A DNA stretch of 64,000 bases from CBDCGJ01 sp965216645. GTDB lineage: Bacteria; Pseudomonadota; Alphaproteobacteria; GCA-2731375. This document shows, one piece after another, positions 10,801-17,319 of the stretch (its first letter is position 1; each line of letters begins with the position of its first letter). The stretch is from the NCBI GenBank assembly GCA_965216645.1, contig CBDCGJ010000001.1, positions 1 to 64,000 on the forward strand, given 5' to 3'. The translations under genes and the position numbers were made by a program. The notes under the pieces are model-generated. The model searched no databases. It was not told where the DNA came from and saw only the letters and a program-made list of their open reading frames with translations.

Positions 10801-12392
10801 TAACCCTGACGGTCGACGATGATACGCCGGAATTGGATTGGATCCAAGACGCGATCATTGCCAACGATCCGGACAATCTGCCGAGCGACACGCTGATCGG
10901 CGAGCACAATCTTTCGATCGGCGCCGACGACTTGAACGATACGGACGGATTGCAGATCGACATCGTTGCGGCGATCACGCCGGACTCGACGACAGGTCCC
11001 GCGATCATCTCCGGACCGGACGGAAACGGTGTTGTATCGGTGACCGTGCAACGCGACCTGGACGGCCAGGAGCAGGATTTCACGTTCTACTACGACACCA
11101 ACTTCACCTATAACGGTGGCGGTACGTCGGATGTGACATTGCAGGCCTACTCCAACTATGACGGCACCGACCTGACCGGCGAGTTCTTCGAAGTCCAGTT
11201 CAAAGACGACGGTACCTACGAAATCGTCGTCGAAGGCGAACTGGAAGCCTTGAAGACGATCACGCTGGACAGCAACGCGGGTGTGTCGGGCGGCAACAAT
11301 CTCAGCTATTTCATCCCCGAAGAAACGGGCCATGAAATCGAGATCACCGGCGCCACCGATTTCTTCAGCGATATCGGCGATCCCACGCCCAGCATGACCA
11401 CGGGCGGAATACAGGACACGGTGAACACGTCTGCCCAGGGTCTTGGTGTCGATGGCCAGAATTTCCATGTGAACGAAGCGATGTTCTTCGAGTTCACGGA
11501 GAGCCAGACCATCGTTTCCTTCGGCGTCAATGGGTGGTCCGGGACCAGCACGTTCGAGGCCACATGGTATACCTATACCGACGAGGCGGCCTATAACGCT
11601 GATGTTACGGGTGATGGCGAGCTAAACAGCTATTTGGCGACCGGCACCAAGACCATGAGTCCCGGTGATCCGACAATCGACATCAACAGCAGCGACTTCG
11701 AGTATCTTGTCCTGGTGGGCACCGGCGGCACCGCCGGCGGCGATCCCAAGGTCAAGATCGGTCAGATCACCTTCGGTGCCACCGAGTTCCTGGATGATCT
11801 CGAGCTGACTTTCGAAGTCACGGCCACGGATATGGACGGCGACACGATCTCCGACGAATTCCAACTGACATTGGATGCGGACGAGACGCCGGAAACGGAC
11901 GGCCACGACATCGTCGGTGGCTCCGGTGATGAGGTCATTCTCGGCAGCGATGGCAATGACGTTATCGACGCCGGCGGCGGCAACGACGAGGTCTATGCCG
12001 GCGAAGGCGACGACACCGTGTCCGGCGGCGCTGGCAACGACTATCTCTCGGGCGGTCTCGGCAATGACCTAATCGATCCGGGTGCCGGCGACGATACCGT
12101 CGATCTTGGCGCCGGTGGCGCCGACACGGTGGATTACGGCACCAATGCGGTCAGCAGTGCCGACGTGATCGAGGGCTTCGGTTCGGACGATGTGGTCGAT
12201 CTCGACGACCTTCTCACCGGCCTCGGCCTCGACATCAACACCGACGTGACTCTCGGCTCGGATAATCCGGGCTTGGGTGGCGCGGCCGCCGACGGCACAA
12301 TCCATGTCGAAAATGGCGCGAGCGATGTCGATATCACCGTCGTCGATCTCGACAACCTGACGAAAGTCGGCAATACGGTCGAGGAGGTATAA
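1854..12392 (+). CDS. Giant RTX-family surface protein/adhesin with T1SS-143 and VCBS-like repeats
   Basis: A very acidic 3512-residue protein. I chose ATG 1854 over the in-frame TTG at 1833 because GGAAGG sits 7 bp before it. Residues 1-130 form a glycine/glutamine-rich N-terminal domain followed by TAAG at residues 136-139 (2259-2270), which matches the double-alanine site cut by LapG-type proteases in LapA-like adhesins. A proline run (PPPPPPP) lies near residue 445. Ig/cadherin/VCBS-like domains fill residues about 230-1100, and an exact tandem array covers about 1110-2843. Each 274-residue unit is about 130 residues of VCBS-like fold plus about 143 residues resembling the type I secretion target repeat T1SS-143. 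After further divergent repeats, residues about 3350-3420 carry GGxGND-type calcium-binding nonapeptides (GGGNDEVYAGEGDD, GGAGNDYLSGGLGND) and a C-terminal secretion region. Likely role: adhesion or biofilm. Exported by the divergent ABC exporter. Function is inferred from architecture. Confidence 0.92.
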   Translation: MATENTTATQNQGSASNQAAQQPAIPNTGQAIQLPPVGQDTVIQVLPGQQVNLGFPSTQANVFIYTVGNDVIIAQVQQSGDQTTFLSGQIILKDFAQAANAEAEDPWIVFADGSRAEGDLVVAVGNSPDNKPTLPTAAGPGGDAQGSGSNRFSDDQGEAIAGLNANGPVPPTPFPTTLPEFDEPIEGLEDDDPVIDVTPPNPLPATPGFDPEDPDSLPPIISEIQGVVDESALPDGTGGGTLQTSGTIEFDTGNDELGALEVLDKDGVWVDITNGGVVQGIYGTLVVNPDYTWTYTLNDNTLDHTDITDADGDGIVGLSDIVLDPFTVRVTDDDGDQAQDSLIVGVTDDGPIAVDDATTGAFDTPVTYDVVANDLEGADGAVLQGAEMAAGSETAGTASFDPNTGEVTFTPNAGFFGVAVIDYTIVDTEGDVSAATLTITIDNPPPPPPPNKVPETFDDTNWVKEDSVLETDLNFTELGNVLEDRNHDYVQFVGEFEESVVVEFEDVMDNDPDGGPQPLKVVSINSDVDGTLAVAAGTDKTTGTSINGDYGILHIGSDGSYNYVLYTEEQNAEAYATVQMLGDDETLVDDFDYVVSDGEDQAAPENLDITIFGTDDRIVISGDQTSVDEAGLNGGGDTNSALVSDSDYVGTGEAADDTPDNDDSETTSGSFSFSAPDGLLKIDVGGTELTKAQLQDGLTFPVTIVTTFGFLTLTGYAEDADGNGGTVSYEYELNNNVDHSGGPVDDTITFTVHDDDLVSDTASGSIIIDIVNDAPIANDDFDSVLEDTTTQASGNVIDGLETGDTDDVDDGEDGEADIAGADGKQGVIWADDAIDGDDTAPDGVDEDGVIYGNYGHLLVGDSGDYTYVLDNDHPDVQALSNEDTLEDTFDYMLHDQDDDSDPATLTITINGKNDIPNQEWGLTVDEEGLTNGITGGPNDDVVPDSDGDGDESTIVFTVDFGDEGSGTIDFSALHGMPVEDSSNMAVFTVDGVAMTWDWDAPSQTLVALANDDNAEILKISPDSGNDYKVEILEPMQHNEPSPPDGTSDEDNIGFSLEFGITDGVGGNGTGFLFISVDDDSPTVNIDFNGDDPDSVVEGNSINGDWQSGYGADGGVEANDVEISINGTTITGAVGDTIDVVTTDGDLGDLVVATDGTWTFDANDNLANEGGPLNFTFTIAVTDGDGDTATDSHTIGVTDGAGPTGPDSIALSVDEDDLSGFGGNPGGPGDLASPDDSEVMSFTPGAHPIATYEFDLTSDPSISGLEGGVESWMIDGSGHLVGSVDDVPLIRIELSGGTPTGDVTVTAVLLDTWDHDIDTNTEDDIVISGIVVKATDTDGDSATGVAQVTVDDDTPVVNIDDQAPADPTTVQEGDTIAGDWAYSFGADGGVEANDVEISINGTTITGAVGDTIDVVTTDGDLGDLVVATDGTWTFDANDNLANEGGPLNFTFTIAVTDGDGDTATDSHTIGVTDGAGPTGPDSIALSVDEDDLSGFGGNPGGPGDLASPDDSEVMSFTPGAHPIATYEFDLTSDPSISGLEGGVESWMIDGSGHLVGSVDDVPLIRIELSGGTPTGDVTVTAVLLDTWDHDIDTNTEDDIVISGIVVKATDTDGDSATGVAQVTVDDDTPVVNIDDQAPADPTTVQEGDTIAGDWAYSFGADGGVEANDVEISINGTTITGAVGDTIDVVTTDGDLGDLVVATDGTWTFDANDNLANEGGPLNFTFTIAVTDGDGDTATDSHTIGVTDGAGPTGPDSIALSVDEDDLSGFGGNPGGPGDLASPDDSEVMSFTPGAHPIATYEFDLTSDPSISGLEGGVESWMIDGSGHLVGSVDDVPLIRIELSGGTPTGDVTVTAVLLDTWDHDIDTNTEDDIVISGIVVKATDTDGDSATGVAQVTVDDDTPVVNIDDQAPADPTTVQEGDTIAGDWAYSFGADGGVEANDVEISINGTTITGAVGDTIDVVTTDGDLGDLVVATDGTWTFDANDNLANEGGPLNFTFTIAVTDGDGDTATDSHTIGVTDGAGPTGPDSIALSVDEDDLSGFGGNPGGPGDLASPDDSEVMSFTPGAHPIATYEFDLTSDPSISGLEGGVESWMIDGSGHLVGSVDDVPLIRIELSGGTPTGDVTVTAVLLDTWDHDIDTNTEDDIVISGIVVKATDTDGDSATGVAQVTVDDDTPVVNIDDQAPADPTTVQEGDTIAGDWAYSFGADGGVEANDVEISINGTTITGAVGDTIDVVTTDGDLGDLVVATDGTWTFDANDNLANEGGPLNFTFTIAVTDGDGDTATDSHTIGVTDGAGPTGPDSIALSVDEDDLSGFGGNPGGPGDLASPDDSEVMSFTPGAHPIATYEFDLTSDPSISGLEGGVESWMIDGSGHLVGSVDDVPLIRIELSGGTPTGDVTVTAVLLDTWDHDIDTNTEDDIVISGIVVKATDTDGDSATGVAQVTVDDDTPVVNIDDQAPADPTTVQEGDTIAGDWAYSFGADGGVEANDVEISINGTTITGAVGDTIDVVTTDGDLGDLVVATDGTWTFDANDNLANEGGPLNFTFTIAVTDGDGDTATDSHTIGVTDGAGPTGPDSIALSVDEDDLSGFGGNPGGPGDLASPDDSEVMSFTPGAHPIATYEFDLTSDPSISGLEGGVESWMIDGSGHLVGSVDDVPLIRIELSGGTPTGDVTVTAVLLDTWDHDIDTNTEDDIVISGIVVKATDTDGDSATGVAQVTVDDDTPVVNIDDQAPADPTTVQEGDTIAGDWAYSFGADGGVEANDVEISINGTTITGAVGDTIDVVTTDGDLGDLVVATDGTWTFDANDNLANEGGPLNFTFTIAVTDGDGDTATDSHTIGVTDGPGPVGGDTLALLVDEDELAGGNPGGTGDDNEILMGELSFTPGSDPIVSYAFDFGATPVVSGTTDTIAWSNDSGDLVGSVGGTEYIRLSLSAGTTANDVKVTATLSDNFNHTDGMDENDITISGITVEATDLDGDTATGTVTLTVDDDTPELDWIQDAIIANDPDNLPSDTLIGEHNLSIGADDLNDTDGLQIDIVAAITPDSTTGPAIISGPDGNGVVSVTVQRDLDGQEQDFTFYYDTNFTYNGGGTSDVTLQAYSNYDGTDLTGEFFEVQFKDDGTYEIVVEGELEALKTITLDSNAGVSGGNNLSYFIPEETGHEIEITGATDFFSDIGDPTPSMTTGGIQDTVNTSAQGLGVDGQNFHVNEAMFFEFTESQTIVSFGVNGWSGTSTFEATWYTYTDEAAYNADVTGDGELNSYLATGTKTMSPGDPTIDINSSDFEYLVLVGTGGTAGGDPKVKIGQITFGATEFLDDLELTFEVTATDMDGDTISDEFQLTLDADETPETDGHDIVGGSGDEVILGSDGNDVIDAGGGNDEVYAGEGDDTVSGGAGNDYLSGGLGNDLIDPGAGDDTVDLGAGGADTVDYGTNAVSSADVIEGFGSDDVVDLDDLLTGLGLDINTDVTLGSDNPGLGGAAADGTIHVENGASDVDITVVDLDNLTKVGNTVEEV
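5181..10381 (+). repeat. 822-bp coding tandem repeat, six full copies plus a third of a seventh
   Basis: The unit starts at 5181, 6003, 6825, 7647, 8469, 9291 and 10113, always 822 bp apart, so the frame is kept and each copy adds 274 residues. The final partial copy diverges at about 10381, where GGTGCCGGC becomes GGTCCCGGC. In every stretch I compared the copies are identical base for base, including third codon positions. The segment just before 5181 is a diverged relative of the unit end. Confidence 0.95.
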
Positions 12393-12429
12393 CTGCAACG
12401 TCGGCCCGGCCTTTCCGGTCGGCGGACTT

Positions 12430-12460
12430 GGGGCGGTCTTCGGACCGCCCCATTTTGTTT
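12430..12460. terminator. Rho-independent terminator with TTCG tetraloop
   Basis: A 9-bp perfect stem, GGGGCGGTC (12430-12438) and GACCGCCCC (12443-12451), closes a TTCG loop and is followed by ATTTTGTTT. It lies 38 bp after the giant gene. The minus-strand gene ends at 12466, so the hairpin could stop both transcripts, although the T run serves only the plus strand. Confidence 0.85.
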
Positions 12461-12465
12461 GCGCC

Positions 12466-13233
12466 TCAATCCGGCCAGAGGCCCCGGCGTTGGAAGATTT
12501 GTTTCAGAAGCAGAGCGCGGTCGGACATGACGGCGTCGACGCCCAGGTCGAGAAAGCGTTCGATCTCCGCAGCCTCGTTGAGGGTCCAAACATGGACCGG
12601 CAGACCGCGGCGATGCGCCTCCGCCAGAAACGCCCGGTCCACCACCGGCAGGCCGTATTGCCGCGGCGGCACCTGCACGCAGCGGGCGGCGAAGCGGCCG
12701 ACCGGTAGGCGGTAGCTGGCCAGGCGCAGGCGCACTACGTCCCACGGGCCCATGGAGGTGCAGAGCTTGTCGCCGACCTCCGCCCGTATGCGCGCGAGCC
12801 GGGCGCCCGAGAAGCTGCCGATATTGACCCGGTCCCAAGCGGCCTCCCGCGCCAATAGGGCCAAGAGCGGCGCCACGCTGGCATCGTCTTTCGGTTCGAT
12901 ATTGATCCGCAGGTCTGGCCAATTGAGTAGAAGATCGTCGAACAGCGGCACCGGCTCGCGGCCGTCAACCCGTGCTTGTCTGACGTCATTCCAGTCAAGA
13001 TCGTTGATTTGGCCGGATTTATCCGTCAGGTCGTCCAAAGCATCGTCATGGAAAGCCACCAGCCTGCCGTCCCTGGTCGCATGCACATCGGTTTCCACAT
13101 AGCTGTAGCCGAGCGCCACCGCGGCGTCGAAGGCGGCCATGGTGTTTTCCGGATGCTTTGCCGAGTAACCGCGATGGGCGAACGCGATCGGCCCCGGATG
13201 ATCCAGGTAAGGATGCGATGCCGCCGTTTTCAC
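12466..13233 (-). CDS. Glycerophosphodiester phosphodiesterase (GDPD family)
   Basis: Hydrolyses glycerophosphodiesters to glycerol 3-phosphate and an alcohol. The diagnostic GDPD residues are present: AHRGYS then HPENT near the N-terminus (active-site His and Arg), ETDVHATRDGRLVAFHDD (metal ligands Glu and Asp, second catalytic His), INIEPKDD in place of the usual EIK motif, and a C-terminal VHVWTLNEAAEIERFLDLGVDAVMSD. There is no signal peptide, so it is probably cytoplasmic and UgpQ-like. I start it at the GTG at 13233 (about 255 residues), because an in-frame TTG at 13299 would only add a polar tail without a ribosome site. It is divergent from the TetR gene and shares the promoter region with it. 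Confidence 0.87.
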   Translation of the reverse strand: MKTAASHPYLDHPGPIAFAHRGYSAKHPENTMAAFDAAVALGYSYVETDVHATRDGRLVAFHDDALDDLTDKSGQINDLDWNDVRQARVDGREPVPLFDDLLLNWPDLRINIEPKDDASVAPLLALLAREAAWDRVNIGSFSGARLARIRAEVGDKLCTSMGPWDVVRLRLASYRLPVGRFAARCVQVPPRQYGLPVVDRAFLAEAHRRGLPVHVWTLNEAAEIERFLDLGVDAVMSDRALLLKQIFQRRGLWPD

Positions 13234-13329
13234 ACCGTTGCCCGTACTTTCATTCGAATTTCCGTTCCTTTGATCGATTCTGAATATACCAATCGTCAAC
13301 GCGAGCGGAACAGCGGAGATATATGATGC

Positions 13330-13370
13330 TTGTAATATTTTCTGGAAGAAGATATGATAATTATCATATC
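13330..13370 (+). promoter_or_regulatory. Promoter with overlapping 20-bp palindromic operator for the TetR operon
   Basis: A perfect palindrome, GATATGATAATTATCATATC, fills 13351-13370 and ends at the ATG at 13371. Its left half supplies a near-consensus -10 box (TATGAT, 13353-13358) placed 17 bp after TTGTAA (13330-13335). Transcription would begin near 13365, giving an almost leaderless mRNA. This is where an autorepressing TetR protein would bind. The core also resembles a Fur-type site, which cannot be excluded. Confidence 0.6.
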
Positions 13371-13976
13371 ATGACTGAAAAAACCCGCAAACAAAGGTCT
13401 CATGACCGCATATTGACCGCCGCTGGGCGGCGGATGCGGCGCGACGGCCTGGATGGCTTCTCAGTTGCCGAGGTGATGGCCGACGCCGGTCTGACCCATG
13501 GCGGCTTTTACGCCCATTTCGAGAGCAAGCGGGCCTTGGCGGCGGAGGCTCTTAGTCGTGCCGCGGAAGATACCCGGAACATGTGGTTTGACCGTCTCGA
13601 CAATGTGCGCGGCGGCGAAAGTTTGAAGTGGCTGGCGGGACGGTATCTACGTCCCCGTCATCGCGACCGACTTGACGATAGTTGCCTCTTCGCCGCGTTG
13701 GCTATGGACGTGGCCCGCGCCGATCCAGCGACCCGAGATGCTTTCACCCAGGCACTCGAGAAAACCGTAGGACAGGTGGCGGACAAGCTGGATGTCCTGC
13801 CACCGGAAGAGGCGCGTGCTCAGGCCCTGGTCTTCATTTCCCTCTGTGTCGGCGCACTTAATCTTGCGCGCGCCGTGCCGGACGTCGATTTGTCCGACGA
13901 CATCCTACGGGCAGTGCGGCAGTTCGCCGGCGCATTGTTATCATCCCATGCCGAATTGGCGGAGGTATCATCATGA
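13371..13976 (+). CDS. TetR family transcriptional regulator
   Basis: About 201 residues. The N-terminal helix-turn-helix is typical of the family: ILTAAGRRMRRDGLDGFSVAEVMADAGLTHGGFYAHFESKRAL region, with the recognition helix THGGFYAHF. The rest is a divergent all-helical ligand domain. I prefer ATG 13371 because it gives the standard N-terminal length. An earlier ATG pair at 13323/13326 has GGAG at 13315-13318 and would add about 16 residues, translating through the palindrome. The stop overlaps the next start by 4 bp (ATGA), so regulator and crotonase are translationally coupled. It probably represses its own operon, including the dehalogenase; the ligand is unknown. Confidence 0.85.
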   Translation: MTEKTRKQRSHDRILTAAGRRMRRDGLDGFSVAEVMADAGLTHGGFYAHFESKRALAAEALSRAAEDTRNMWFDRLDNVRGGESLKWLAGRYLRPRHRDRLDDSCLFAALAMDVARADPATRDAFTQALEKTVGQVADKLDVLPPEEARAQALVFISLCVGALNLARAVPDVDLSDDILRAVRQFAGALLSSHAELAEVSS

Positions 13977-14764
13977 CCTACGAAACCTTGACCTATGATC
14001 TGACGGACCATGTCGCCACGGTCACATTTAATCGGCCGGACAGTTTCAATGCGCTCGACGAGCAGTTGAGCAAAGATCTTTACGACGTTGCCGGTCAGAT
14101 GAGCCGGGATCCGGCGGTCCGCTGTGTCATTCTGACTGGCGCGGGGGAGAAGGCTTATTGCGCCGGCGGCGATGTTGCCTCCTTTGCCAAGATGGGGGAG
14201 GACGCGCCCAGGCGCATGGCCGACATGACCACTCATTTGCACACTGCGATCTCGCGCTTGAATTACATGGCTGCGCCGACCATTGCGGCCGTCAACGGCG
14301 TTGCCGCCGGTGCCGGGCTGAGTCTGATGGCTTGTACGGACCTGGCCGTCGCGGCGGCGCATGCCAGCTTCACAAGTGCCTACACCAAGATCGGCATGAC
14401 GCCGGACGGCAGCTCGACCTATTTCCTGCCGCGTCTGATCGGCAACCGGCGTACCGTGGAGCTCTATCTGACCAATCGGGTGCTGAACGCGCAGGAGGCA
14501 TTGGATTGGGGCCTGGTCAATCGCGTGGTCCCCGCCGCGGAGCTGATGGCGACGGCGCGGGAGATGGCGGCGGCCATCGCCCAAGGCGCGCCGCTGGCCA
14601 ATGCCGGAGTCAAGCGGCTGATGCTGGCGACCGCCAATGAAAGCCTGGAGACGCAGATGGAGCGGGAAACCCGTTCGATCGCCGCCATGGCCGCCAGCCG
14701 CGACGGACAGGAAGGCTTCGCCTCCTTCGCCGAACGCCGCGCGCCCAACTTCACCGGGCAGTAA
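13973..14764 (+). CDS. Enoyl-CoA hydratase/isomerase family protein (PaaG-like crotonase)
   Basis: 263 residues with the full crotonase fold. Oxyanion-hole segments are visible at CAGGDVASF and AAVNGVAAGAGLSLMACTDLAVAA. Where hydratases carry the second catalytic Glu, this protein has GMTPDGSSTYFLPRLIG with an Asp, the pattern seen in PaaG-type isomerases and related crotonases. Likely substrates are CoA thioesters, perhaps aromatic-ring-derived; the exact reaction cannot be read from sequence. It overlaps the TetR gene by 4 bp and is 18 bp before the dehalogenase, so the three form one operon. Confidence 0.85.
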   Translation: MTYETLTYDLTDHVATVTFNRPDSFNALDEQLSKDLYDVAGQMSRDPAVRCVILTGAGEKAYCAGGDVASFAKMGEDAPRRMADMTTHLHTAISRLNYMAAPTIAAVNGVAAGAGLSLMACTDLAVAAAHASFTSAYTKIGMTPDGSSTYFLPRLIGNRRTVELYLTNRVLNAQEALDWGLVNRVVPAAELMATAREMAAAIAQGAPLANAGVKRLMLATANESLETQMERETRSIAAMAASRDGQEGFASFAERRAPNFTGQ

Positions 14765-14782
14765 GTAAAAGGGAGCGACAAA

Positions 14783-15670
14783 ATGATTTCCGCCGAAACC
14801 CGCTATAGCAAGAAATTCGTCGACGTGAACGGTAAGCGCATGGCCTACGTGGACGAGGGGGAAGGCGATCCCATCGTCTTCCTGCACGGCAATCCGACCT
14901 CGTCCTATCTCTGGCGTAACGTGATGCCGCATTTGGCAGGCCAGGGCCGGTTGATCGCACCGGATCTGATCGGCATGGGGGATAGTGACAAGCTCGATAG
15001 TCCGGGCCCCGACAGCTACACCTTCGTCGAGCACCGGGGCTATCTGGATGGTTTGCTGGAGGCGATCGGCATGACCGGCAATGCGGTCCTGGTGATTCAC
15101 GACTGGGGCTCCGCCCTCGGTTTCGACTGGGCCAACCGGCACCGCAACGCGGTCCAGGGCATCGCCTATATGGAGGCCATCGTCAAACCGATCGACAGTT
15201 GGGAGATCTGGCCGGACAATGCGCGCAATATCTTCCAGGGCTTCCGGTCGGAGGCCGGCGAAACCCTGGTGCTGGAGAAGAATATTTTCGTCGAGCGGGT
15301 CTTGCCCGGCTCCGTCATCCGCGGCCTGACGGAGGCGGAAATGGCGGTCTATCTGAAACCCTTCGCCACCCCCGGCGAGGATCGGCGCCCGACCTTGACC
15401 TGGCCGCGTCAAATTCCAATTGAGGGCGAGCCGGCGGACGTCACGGAGATTGTTCAATCCTATGCCGACTGGCTCGCCGGCGCGGACCTGCCCAAGCTCT
15501 TTATCAATGCCGACCCCGGCTCGATCTTGACCGGCCCGCAACGCGACTTCTGCCGCAGCTGGCCGAACCAGACCGAAGTCACCGTCGCCGGCACCCACTT
15601 CATCCAGGAAGACAGCCCCGACGAAATCGGCCAGGCGATCTCGGACTTCGTGCGGGGGATCAGGGGGTGA
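14783..15670 (+). CDS. dhaA: Haloalkane dehalogenase (alpha/beta hydrolase, HLD-II type)
   Basis: 295 residues, the usual length for the family. Hydrolyses carbon-halogen bonds of haloalkanes to an alcohol, halide and proton. All signature residues are in place: nucleophile Asp107 in VIHDWGSALGF, acid Glu131 in YMEAIVKP, His272 in GTHFIQED, and the halide-binding pair Asn37 (HGNPTSS) and Trp108. The spacing agrees closely with LinB/DhaA enzymes. It is cytoplasmic with no signal peptide. A ribosome site GGGAG lies before ATG 14783. It is the last gene of the TetR-crotonase operon; association with a CoA enzyme suggests onward oxidation of the alcohol product, which is inference. The natural halogenated substrate is unknown. 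Confidence 0.93.
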   Translation: MISAETRYSKKFVDVNGKRMAYVDEGEGDPIVFLHGNPTSSYLWRNVMPHLAGQGRLIAPDLIGMGDSDKLDSPGPDSYTFVEHRGYLDGLLEAIGMTGNAVLVIHDWGSALGFDWANRHRNAVQGIAYMEAIVKPIDSWEIWPDNARNIFQGFRSEAGETLVLEKNIFVERVLPGSVIRGLTEAEMAVYLKPFATPGEDRRPTLTWPRQIPIEGEPADVTEIVQSYADWLAGADLPKLFINADPGSILTGPQRDFCRSWPNQTEVTVAGTHFIQEDSPDEIGQAISDFVRGIRG

Positions 15671-15681
15671 GGAAGTGCTAG

Positions 15682-16074
15682 CTAGTCTTTTTCTTCGTCC
15701 GGATGCGCTAGGAAGCCATATCTGAGGTGGCTCTCAGGAATGTGCCTGGCAAGGTCACTAGCATCATGCAAAACGCGACTAACAACAAGTTCATCGGCGT
15801 CCGACAGAAAATACAAGAGAAAGTGTCGAGGTGATTTGACGCGAGTTCCCGCTCGACGACGACTTGTCGAGATATGGTATGTGCGAAAACTCGTAATGAT
15901 CTCCGGTCGATCCCGGCTGCCTAATCTGAACGGATCTTCCAGGACGTCCAAAATGGCCTGTTTGAGCAATGTGTCGTAGTCGTCTGCTGCTGCGCGACCG
16001 TAGTTTTCCAGGGTGTATGCGCGAATGTCATCCAAATCAGCTCGAGCCGGATCGGTAACATAAAGTTTGGGCAT
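15682..16074 (-). CDS. parE: ParE/RelE family toxin
   Basis: 130 residues. The N-terminus (LYVTDPARADLDDIRAYTLENYG) and the central FRTYHISTSRR-LYFL segment fit the ParE branch of the RelE/ParE toxin fold; ParE toxins poison DNA gyrase. It is slightly longer than usual because of an acidic tail ending HPDEEKD. It lies 15 bp after the antitoxin gene, the classical antitoxin-first order. The 3' end is convergent with the dehalogenase gene and only 11 bp away. Confidence 0.82.
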   Translation of the reverse strand: MPKLYVTDPARADLDDIRAYTLENYGRAAADDYDTLLKQAILDVLEDPFRLGSRDRPEIITSFRTYHISTSRRRAGTRVKSPRHFLLYFLSDADELVVSRVLHDASDLARHIPESHLRYGFLAHPDEEKD

Positions 16075-16089
16075 GCCATTTTCGGCCTA

Positions 16090-16368
16090 TCACCGACGAT
16101 CCGTACGTTTTGCGATCTCAGCGAAAAACTGATTCAATTCCGCATCGCTCGATATCGTCGTGTATTCTCCGTTATTGTAGGCATCCAGCCCAGATTGCGC
16201 TGCCTCACGCAAAGCTTCTAGTTTCAGCGTATCCTCTCGATCCTGCTTTTCCAGCAGATACAAGGCGGCGCGTACGGCTTCGCTGGCATTTTTGTAGCGG
16301 CCGGACTCGATCTGACTCGTTAGAAACTCGTCATACCGTTCGGTTAAGTTAATATTACGCGTGGGCAT
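16090..16368 (-). CDS. parD: ParD-like antitoxin (ribbon-helix-helix)
   Basis: 92 residues from the ATG at 16368, which has GGAGAG just upstream; an earlier in-frame start at 16404 has none. The N-terminal MPTRNINLTERYDEFLTSQI and the SGRYKNASEAVRAALYLLE segment are the ribbon-helix-helix DNA-binding module of ParD antitoxins. The C-terminal part (ISSDAELNQFFAEIAKR) is the flexible toxin-wrapping region. It would neutralise the ParE encoded next and repress the pair. The pair sits between two unrelated operons, as mobile toxin-antitoxin modules often do. Confidence 0.83.
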   Translation of the reverse strand: MPTRNINLTERYDEFLTSQIESGRYKNASEAVRAALYLLEKQDREDTLKLEALREAAQSGLDAYNNGEYTTISSDAELNQFFAEIAKRTDRR

Positions 16369-16426
16369 GATCTCTCTCCGAAGTATTCCGGCATATCTTA
16401 TCAAATATTGGCAATTTTTGCCAAAT

Positions 16427-17308
16427 TCACGCCCCCGCTTCCGCCAGCAGCCAGTCGCGGAAGGCGATCAGTTTGGTGTCGTTGGCGCGGGCGCGGGGGT
16501 AGACGAGGTGGAAGGGGCGGCCGGAGCGGCGGCTATGGTCAAACAGGCGAACCAGTCGTCCCTGTGCGAGATCGTCGCGGACTAACGCTTCGAGGCCCAT
16601 GGCCACGCCGATGCCCTCGATCGCCGCCTGGAAGGAGAGGTTCAGGCTTTCGAATCTCAGGCCCGCTTCCGGGTCGATGCCGGTGATGCCGGCGCTTCTG
16701 AGCCAGCGTTGCCAGTCTTCCGGCCGCGGGGCGCCGTGGATCAGGGTTTCCCGTGCCAGGTCCGCCGGCGTCTCGATCCGCGCCGCCACTTCGGGGCTGC
16801 AGACGGGAAACAAATCGACGTCGACCAGCGGATGGGCGGCCAGGGTGCCCCAATTTTCTTGCCGGCCGGCGACCCGGATCGCCATGTCGTATTCGTCACG
16901 GGTGAAGTCCACCGGATTGAGCGACGTGGTCAGGCGCACGTCGATCTCCGGATGACGGTTGTAGAACCGGCCCCAGCGGGGCACCAGCCAACGGATGGCG
17001 AATGTCGGATTGACGCAGATCGACAAGGTGCCGCCGCGGCTGCCGCCCCGCGCCCGATCCGTGGCGCTGCGCAAGCGGGCCAGGGGTGCGCGAATTTCGG
17101 CCAGATAGTCCCGGCCCAAGGCGGTCAATTCAACCTGTTTATGCCGGCGGAAGAAGAGGGCGTGGCCGAGATAGCTCTCGAGGTTCTGGATCTGCCGGCT
17201 GACCGCTCCCGGGGTTACGTTCAGTTCCTGCGCTGCTTGCACGAAACTCAAGCTTTTACCGGCGGCTTCGAATGCCAGGAGACTGGAAATAGAAGGTAAT
17301 TGCGCCAA
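16427..17308 (-). CDS. LysR family transcriptional regulator (GcvA-like)
   Basis: About 293 residues. The winged helix-turn-helix is clear: ISSLLAFEAAGKSLSF, QAAQELNVTPGAVSRQI, then a LysR substrate domain with FHLVYPRA near the end. The TTG at 17308 gives the normal GcvA-type N-terminus (MAQLPSISSLL). An alternative TTG at 17338 adds ten residues but would place the operator inside the gene. It is divergent from the first of two acyl-CoA dehydrogenases, with a LysR-type box between them, so it probably controls those genes. The inducer is unknown. Confidence 0.85.
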   Translation of the reverse strand: MAQLPSISSLLAFEAAGKSLSFVQAAQELNVTPGAVSRQIQNLESYLGHALFFRRHKQVELTALGRDYLAEIRAPLARLRSATDRARGGSRGGTLSICVNPTFAIRWLVPRWGRFYNRHPEIDVRLTTSLNPVDFTRDEYDMAIRVAGRQENWGTLAAHPLVDVDLFPVCSPEVAARIETPADLARETLIHGAPRPEDWQRWLRSAGITGIDPEAGLRFESLNLSFQAAIEGIGVAMGLEALVRDDLAQGRLVRLFDHSRRSGRPFHLVYPRARANDTKLIAFRDWLLAEAGA

Positions 17309-17319
17309 AATCCTTGCTC

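Noticed and set aside
4911..11468. 2185-residue open frame on the minus strand across the repeat array
   Set aside because: It is antisense to the RTX gene, its long frame comes from the repeated stop-free unit, and its sequence is Arg/His/Val-rich low-complexity with no recognisable domain.
13820..15598. 592-residue minus-strand open frame
   Set aside because: It is antisense to the crotonase and the dehalogenase, both with intact active-site residues.
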